A DNA stretch of 64,000 nucleotides, from contig NZ_CALXSK010000008.1 of the NCBI RefSeq assembly GCF_944391105.1, positions 1-64,000 on the forward strand. The letters are read 5' to 3'. Origin of the DNA: an uncultured Victivallis sp. GTDB lineage: Bacteria > Verrucomicrobiota > Lentisphaeria > Victivallales > Victivallaceae. The notes beneath the pieces are model-generated. The model made no database searches. It was not told where the DNA came from and worked only from the letters and a program-made list of their open reading frames with translations. Positions 61,216-64,000 of this stretch are shown here, one piece after another. Made by a program: the position numbers and the translations under genes. Position 1 is the first letter of the stretch, and the number at the start of each line of letters is the position of its first letter.

Positions 61216-62568
61216 TTAATAATTGTCCGCCCGATTACGCCATTTCCCCCTTTTATAATAAGCCGCTCCGATTACTGCTGGAGGGAGAGTTGAGAGTGCC
61301 ATCCCCCAGCAAATTCCGGAGAATCCCATTTCGAGATGTGTACCAAAAAACCAACAGAGCGGCAACCGGAGCAGGAGTGCTTCGAGCATGGCATTAAACA
61401 GGGCCAGGGAGGGGGCTCCTGTTCCGGTTGCAAAAGCGTCGCAAGTGTACATGACGGCATAGGCCACTCCACTCCAGGAAGAGAAGATTCGCAGATAAAG
61501 TACGCCGGATCGGATCACTTCCGGATCAGAGTCGAAATATCCGATGAGCGGTTCCGCAAAAAGCTGAATCATCAGGACCGCGCTTCCTGTTGCCGCTAGA
61601 CTGAGTAAGATTCCGTTGCGGATTGTTGCCGCAGTCCGTGCAACTTTTCCGGCGCCCAGGTTCTGAGCGGCCATAGCGGTGACGGCTTGGCCGACCGCCC
61701 AGCATGGCATCCCGGCCAGCGTGCTGATTTTGAGGCCGATCCCGGCAGCGGCCGCCGCGGTTACGCCGTACTGATTGAACATTCCTCCCACCAGCAGGAA
61801 TGCGATATTGATTACGACAAGTTGCAGCATCGATGGAATGCCTACTTTCAAAATTTCGACCGTTTGTCTCGGGTTCGGAAGAAAGTTTTGAAGACGATAT
61901 CCTGCAAAAAATCCCTGTTTTTTCAGAAAGGCCAAAGCGATCAGCAGAGCGCTCCCCTGTGCAGTTACCGTGGCTTGTGCAGCACCCGCGGTTCCCATTT
62001 TCATGATTCCGACGAGAAGTAAGTCGAGAATGATATTGATTCCCGTGGCGATAGAGATGAATATCAGCGGTCGCTGCGAGTCGCCGAATCCACGCAGCAG
62101 TGCTCCAATCGCATTGTATCCGAATACGAAAATCGTTCCGAAACTTTGTATCTTAATGTAATTGCACGCTTCGTCAAGAGCTTCCGGCGGAACAGCCAGC
62201 TGGAGGAACAAATGCCTGCTCAGGGTGTAACTGCATAATGATACGGGAAGCGCCGCAAGAACCATTACTGTGAAGAGAGTTCCAACAATATCGCGTTCGG
62301 CTCGTGTGTTGCCCGCACCGCGAAATTTGGCAGCCAATACGGTTCCGCCAACAGCGATGCCAATGCCAATGCTGGTGACAATGAAACAGAGTGTAGAGGC
62401 ATTACTGACTGCCGCAACTCCTGCACTTCCAACAAAGCGGCCGACAATTACCATGTCGGCGATGTTGTAACAGGCTTGAAGAAGATTGGAGAAAAATAAC
62501 GGAAGCGCAAAGCGGACCAGCAGGGTGTGAACCGCTCCGCGGGTGAGATTATATTCTGATTGTTTCAT
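61216..62568 (-). CDS. MATE-family multidrug/metabolite exporter
   Basis: A 450-residue, 12-helix MATE transporter (DinF/NorM-like). Pseudo-symmetric halves are visible: RFALPLFFSNLLQACYNIAD (about 19-38), GSAGVAAVSNAST, GTIFVFGYNAIGALLRGFGD (about 138-157), then VGIPSMLQLVVINIAFLLVG (about 240) and GQAVTAMAAQNLGAGKVAR. It should export cations or drugs with Na+ or H+. No Shine-Dalgarno precedes the ATG (AAGTCAAACTC); instead a hairpin lies 20 bases upstream. Its codons are less GC-rich than those of its neighbours, which may mean recent transfer. Confidence 0.92.
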   Translation of the reverse strand: MKQSEYNLTRGAVHTLLVRFALPLFFSNLLQACYNIADMVIVGRFVGSAGVAAVSNASTLCFIVTSIGIGIAVGGTVLAAKFRGAGNTRAERDIVGTLFTVMVLAALPVSLCSYTLSRHLFLQLAVPPEALDEACNYIKIQSFGTIFVFGYNAIGALLRGFGDSQRPLIFISIATGINIILDLLLVGIMKMGTAGAAQATVTAQGSALLIALAFLKKQGFFAGYRLQNFLPNPRQTVEILKVGIPSMLQLVVINIAFLLVGGMFNQYGVTAAAAAGIGLKISTLAGMPCWAVGQAVTAMAAQNLGAGKVARTAATIRNGILLSLAATGSAVLMIQLFAEPLIGYFDSDPEVIRSGVLYLRIFSSWSGVAYAVMYTCDAFATGTGAPSLALFNAMLEALLLRLPLCWFFGTHLEMGFSGICWGMALSTLPPAVIGAAYYKRGKWRNRADNY

Positions 62569-62580
62569 GAGTTTGACTTG

Positions 62581-62639
62581 CTGGTTTCTGATCTAAAGTG
62601 AGGACACAACCCATTGTCCGCGGCTTTGGGCAGAAACCA
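62581..62639 (-). promoter_or_regulatory. Structured leader hairpin before the MATE gene
   Basis: On the minus strand TGGTTTCTG pairs with CAGAAACCA (plus-strand arms about 62582-62590 and 62630-62638) around an inner GGACA/TGTCC stem. It lies 13-70 bases before the start codon and takes the place of a normal Shine-Dalgarno region. No T-tract follows. A translational control element or riboswitch-like fold is possible; no known class is matched. Confidence 0.5.
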
Positions 62640-62691
62640 ACACGGCTGCAGCACATGTGTGAAGCGCAACAGCCTGCCGATGATTGAAAAA

Positions 62692-62781
62692 TCAGATTCT
62701 CCACGCCCCGGACAACGTCACATCGCATTCATTGCCGGAGCCTGCTTCAATACAGAATTTTCCCAATGTGAGATCAAACAT
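62692..62781 (-). CDS. Possible 29-residue leader peptide of the MATE gene
   Basis: An ATG with a strong AAGGAAG 6 bases upstream opens a 29-codon frame beginning MFDLTLGKFCIEAG and ending in SGAWRI before a TGA. It lies in the 230-base leader between the promoter at 62807-62835 and the MATE start. It has two Cys and no similarity I recognise. It could be a regulatory leader peptide or the remnant of a gene. Its ribosome site is better than that of the MATE gene. Confidence 0.4.
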   Translation of the reverse strand: MFDLTLGKFCIEAGSGNECDVTLSGAWRI

Positions 62782-62806
62782 GATTTCTTCCTTGAACTAT
62801 TTGAAA

Positions 62807-62835
62807 AATATATACTGGAATAAAACCTTTGTCAA
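62807..62835 (-). promoter_or_regulatory. MATE gene promoter
   Basis: On the minus strand a perfect TTGACA (62830-62835), 17-bp spacer and TATATT (62807-62812). The start codon is at 62568, so the leader is about 230 bases. The rest of the 435-base gap (62836-63003) holds the region upstream of nagB, in which I see no gene. Confidence 0.7.
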
Positions 62836-63003
62836 GCTTGCTGGGTTTTCAATTTTTCCTGATGTTTGCTTCGATATCGACCAGACGACGATCTTTTTGC
62901 TGAAAAATCCATACTTTCCCTTCAATCATCCATTCGAAAACGGGAGAAAACCGTGTATCTTTAGTGCGTAAACCATTTTAACGCCGAAATGGAGGCATGC
63001 ATC

Positions 63004-63789
63004 ATGGAAGTCATCATTCGTCCGACGACGGCGGAGGCCGTCAATCTCACTGCAAAACTCATTGCCGAAGCGATTCGCCGCAAGCCGTTTCTCAAGCTCG
63101 GACTCGCAACCGGTGCCACGATGGAGGCGGTCTACGCTGATCTCGCCGCCATGAACAAGGCCGGAGAAGTCGATTTCTCCCGCGTTGTCACCTTCAACCT
63201 CGACGAGTATATCGGGCTTCCGCCGGAAGATCCGAACTCCTACCGTTACTACATGAACAAGCATCTCTTCAGCAAGATCAACATCGATATGCGCAATACG
63301 AACCTGCCGAACGGACTTGCCGAGGATGAGGTGGAAGAGGGCCTTCGCTACGAGGCGGCGATCGAGGACGCCGGCGGCATCGACCTTCAGCTGCTCGGCA
63401 TCGGCAATGACGGGCACATCGGCTTCAATGAACCGATCTCCTCGCTGGCGAGCCGCACCCGCGCCAAAGCGCTGACTCCTGCGACTTACGCGCAGAATTC
63501 CGTCTACTTCAATCCCCCCGAATCGATGCCGAAACGCGCATTCACGATGGGAGTCGGCACGATTCTCGACGCCGCACGCGTCGTCATGCTGATCACCGGC
63601 GCGAAAAAGGCCGGCATCGCGGCGAAGGCGATCGAGGGGCCGGTCACGTCGATGGTCACCGGCAGTGCGCTCCAGATGCATCCGAACGCGGTTGTGATTC
63701 TCGATGAGGCGGCCGCTTCGCAGCTGACCCAGACCGATTACTACAACTGGGTATTCGCGAATGAGCCGGAGTGGGAACCCTACCGGTAA
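63004..63789 (+). CDS. nagB: Glucosamine-6-phosphate deaminase
   Basis: A 261-residue NagB, converting glucosamine 6-phosphate to fructose 6-phosphate and ammonia in the cytoplasm. Signatures: GLATGATMEAVYADL (about 33-47), TFNLDEYIGLPPEDPNSYRY (about 64-83, with active-site Asp), LGIGNDGHIGFNEP (about 130-143) and TMGVGTILDA. The start at 63004 has GGAGG 8 bases upstream; an in-frame ATG at 62989 overlaps that site and is rejected. A further gene begins 25 bases downstream, so it heads an operon for amino-sugar use. Confidence 0.96.
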   Translation: MEVIIRPTTAEAVNLTAKLIAEAIRRKPFLKLGLATGATMEAVYADLAAMNKAGEVDFSRVVTFNLDEYIGLPPEDPNSYRYYMNKHLFSKINIDMRNTNLPNGLAEDEVEEGLRYEAAIEDAGGIDLQLLGIGNDGHIGFNEPISSLASRTRAKALTPATYAQNSVYFNPPESMPKRAFTMGVGTILDAARVVMLITGAKKAGIAAKAIEGPVTSMVTGSALQMHPNAVVILDEAAASQLTQTDYYNWVFANEPEWEPYR

Positions 63790-63814
63790 TCCGGCAGCAC
63801 GGCAAGGAGCAATC

Positions 63815-64000
63815 ATGACGATTCAAGTTGCAATGAAGTGCGTTCCGGAGCTCGATCCGGAATTCGTCCCGGCGGCTTTGTGGAACCGGGAATATGCGAA
63901 ACTCGCGGCCGCCGATCCCGGGAAGCGGAACCTCGCGCTCTGCGTCGAGCGCGCCAACGGATGCGTCTCGCGGCTTGACACCGTAGTGTTGTCCGATTCG
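63815..64000 (+). CDS. Start of a gene after nagB, cut by the window edge
   Basis: A frame opens at ATG 63815 with AAGGAG 9 bases upstream and stays open to the end (62 residues visible). It begins MTIQVAMKCVPELDPEFVP and includes KRNLALCVERANGCVSRLDT. The stretch NLALCVERANG could be the first strand of a sugar-kinase (ROK/actin-like) fold, which would suit the nagB context, but 62 residues do not allow a firm call. Confidence 0.6.
   Translation, partial: MTIQVAMKCVPELDPEFVPAALWNREYAKLAAADPGKRNLALCVERANGCVSRLDTVVLSDS

Noticed and set aside
62614..62971. Two small rightward open frames upstream of nagB
   Set aside because: No ribosome site or recognisable motif; they run against the leftward MATE leader and look like chance frames in AT-rich DNA.
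62989..63003. Upstream ATG of nagB as the start
   Set aside because: It overlaps the GGAGG that serves the ATG at 63004, and would add a non-family MEACI leader.
1..64000. tRNA, rRNA, transposase, integrase or prophage genes
   Set aside because: I looked for clover-leaf patterns, DDE or tyrosine-recombinase motifs and phage structural genes and saw none I could support.

Overview
The window looks like a chromosomal piece of a Lentisphaerota (Victivallis-type) bacterium, or a close relative in the Planctomycetota-Verrucomicrobiota-Chlamydiota group. The grounds are several single-gene pseudopilins with an FTLIELL-type N-terminus and a C-terminal H-x9-DG motif, many secreted carbohydrate-active enzymes next to AraC, GntR and LacI-type regulators, a fairly GC-rich sequence, Shine-Dalgarno sites of the AGGAG type and sigma70-like promoters. 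No rRNA, tRNA, CRISPR array, integrase or transposase was recognised. The species assignment is inference.

Layout. 0-4 kb: an unidentified gene cut at the window edge, then a leftward gntR / HpaI-type aldolase / BNR sialidase-like operon with a FadR-type operator inside the gntR promoter. 4-10 kb: a membrane protein with an HEIGH motif, a leftward Gfo/Idh/MocA plus zinc alcohol dehydrogenase operon, and a damaged region where an AraC sensor domain runs directly into a headless, frameshifted GH99/WbsX-like hydrolase. 9.8-16.3 kb: housekeeping genes (frr, a GT39-like glycosyltransferase, an acidic zinc-ribbon protein, a UgpC/MsmK-type ATPase, an ABC exporter, a YggL-like protein), mostly separated by clear terminators. 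16.4-20 kb: a ribose-type ABC importer. 20-26.6 kb: leftward genes for secreted proteins (EEP phosphodiesterase, an unknown, a metallo-beta-lactamase-fold enzyme, two pseudopilins, an SGNH esterase) downstream of an AraC regulator. 26.9-35.5 kb: the divergent rightward locus with a pseudopilin, two paralogous clan GH-A hydrolases, a CE7 acetyl esterase and a phosphohexomutase-like protein lacking its catalytic residues. 35.6-39.2 kb: a thioredoxin-like membrane protein and two lipoproteins. 39.2-44 kb: marR plus an RND efflux pump whose permease gene is broken by one extra base. 44-52.4 kb: an Fe-S aldo/keto reductase, a GH42 enzyme, and a leftward operon with a repeat-extended pseudopilin, a secreted putative glycosidase and a metallo-beta-lactamase-fold protein, next to a GntR/LacI-type repressor. 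52.6-56.4 kb: dtxR-feoA fusion, feoB and an HD hydrolase behind a DtxR-like box. 56.4-64 kb: a GH87-like beta-helix protein, a Ca2+ P-type ATPase, a MATE exporter with a structured leader, nagB and the start of another gene.

How they fit together. Most of the window serves extracellular glycan breakdown and sugar use: a local regulator senses a sugar, secreted hydrolases and esterases act outside the cytoplasm, ABC importers bring the products in, and oxidoreductases, an aldolase, NagB and a mutase-like protein process them. A pseudopilin gene sits inside or beside three of the secreted-enzyme groups. Two single-base frameshifts and one chimeric junction may be real decay or assembly error and should be checked on reads before any biological reading.
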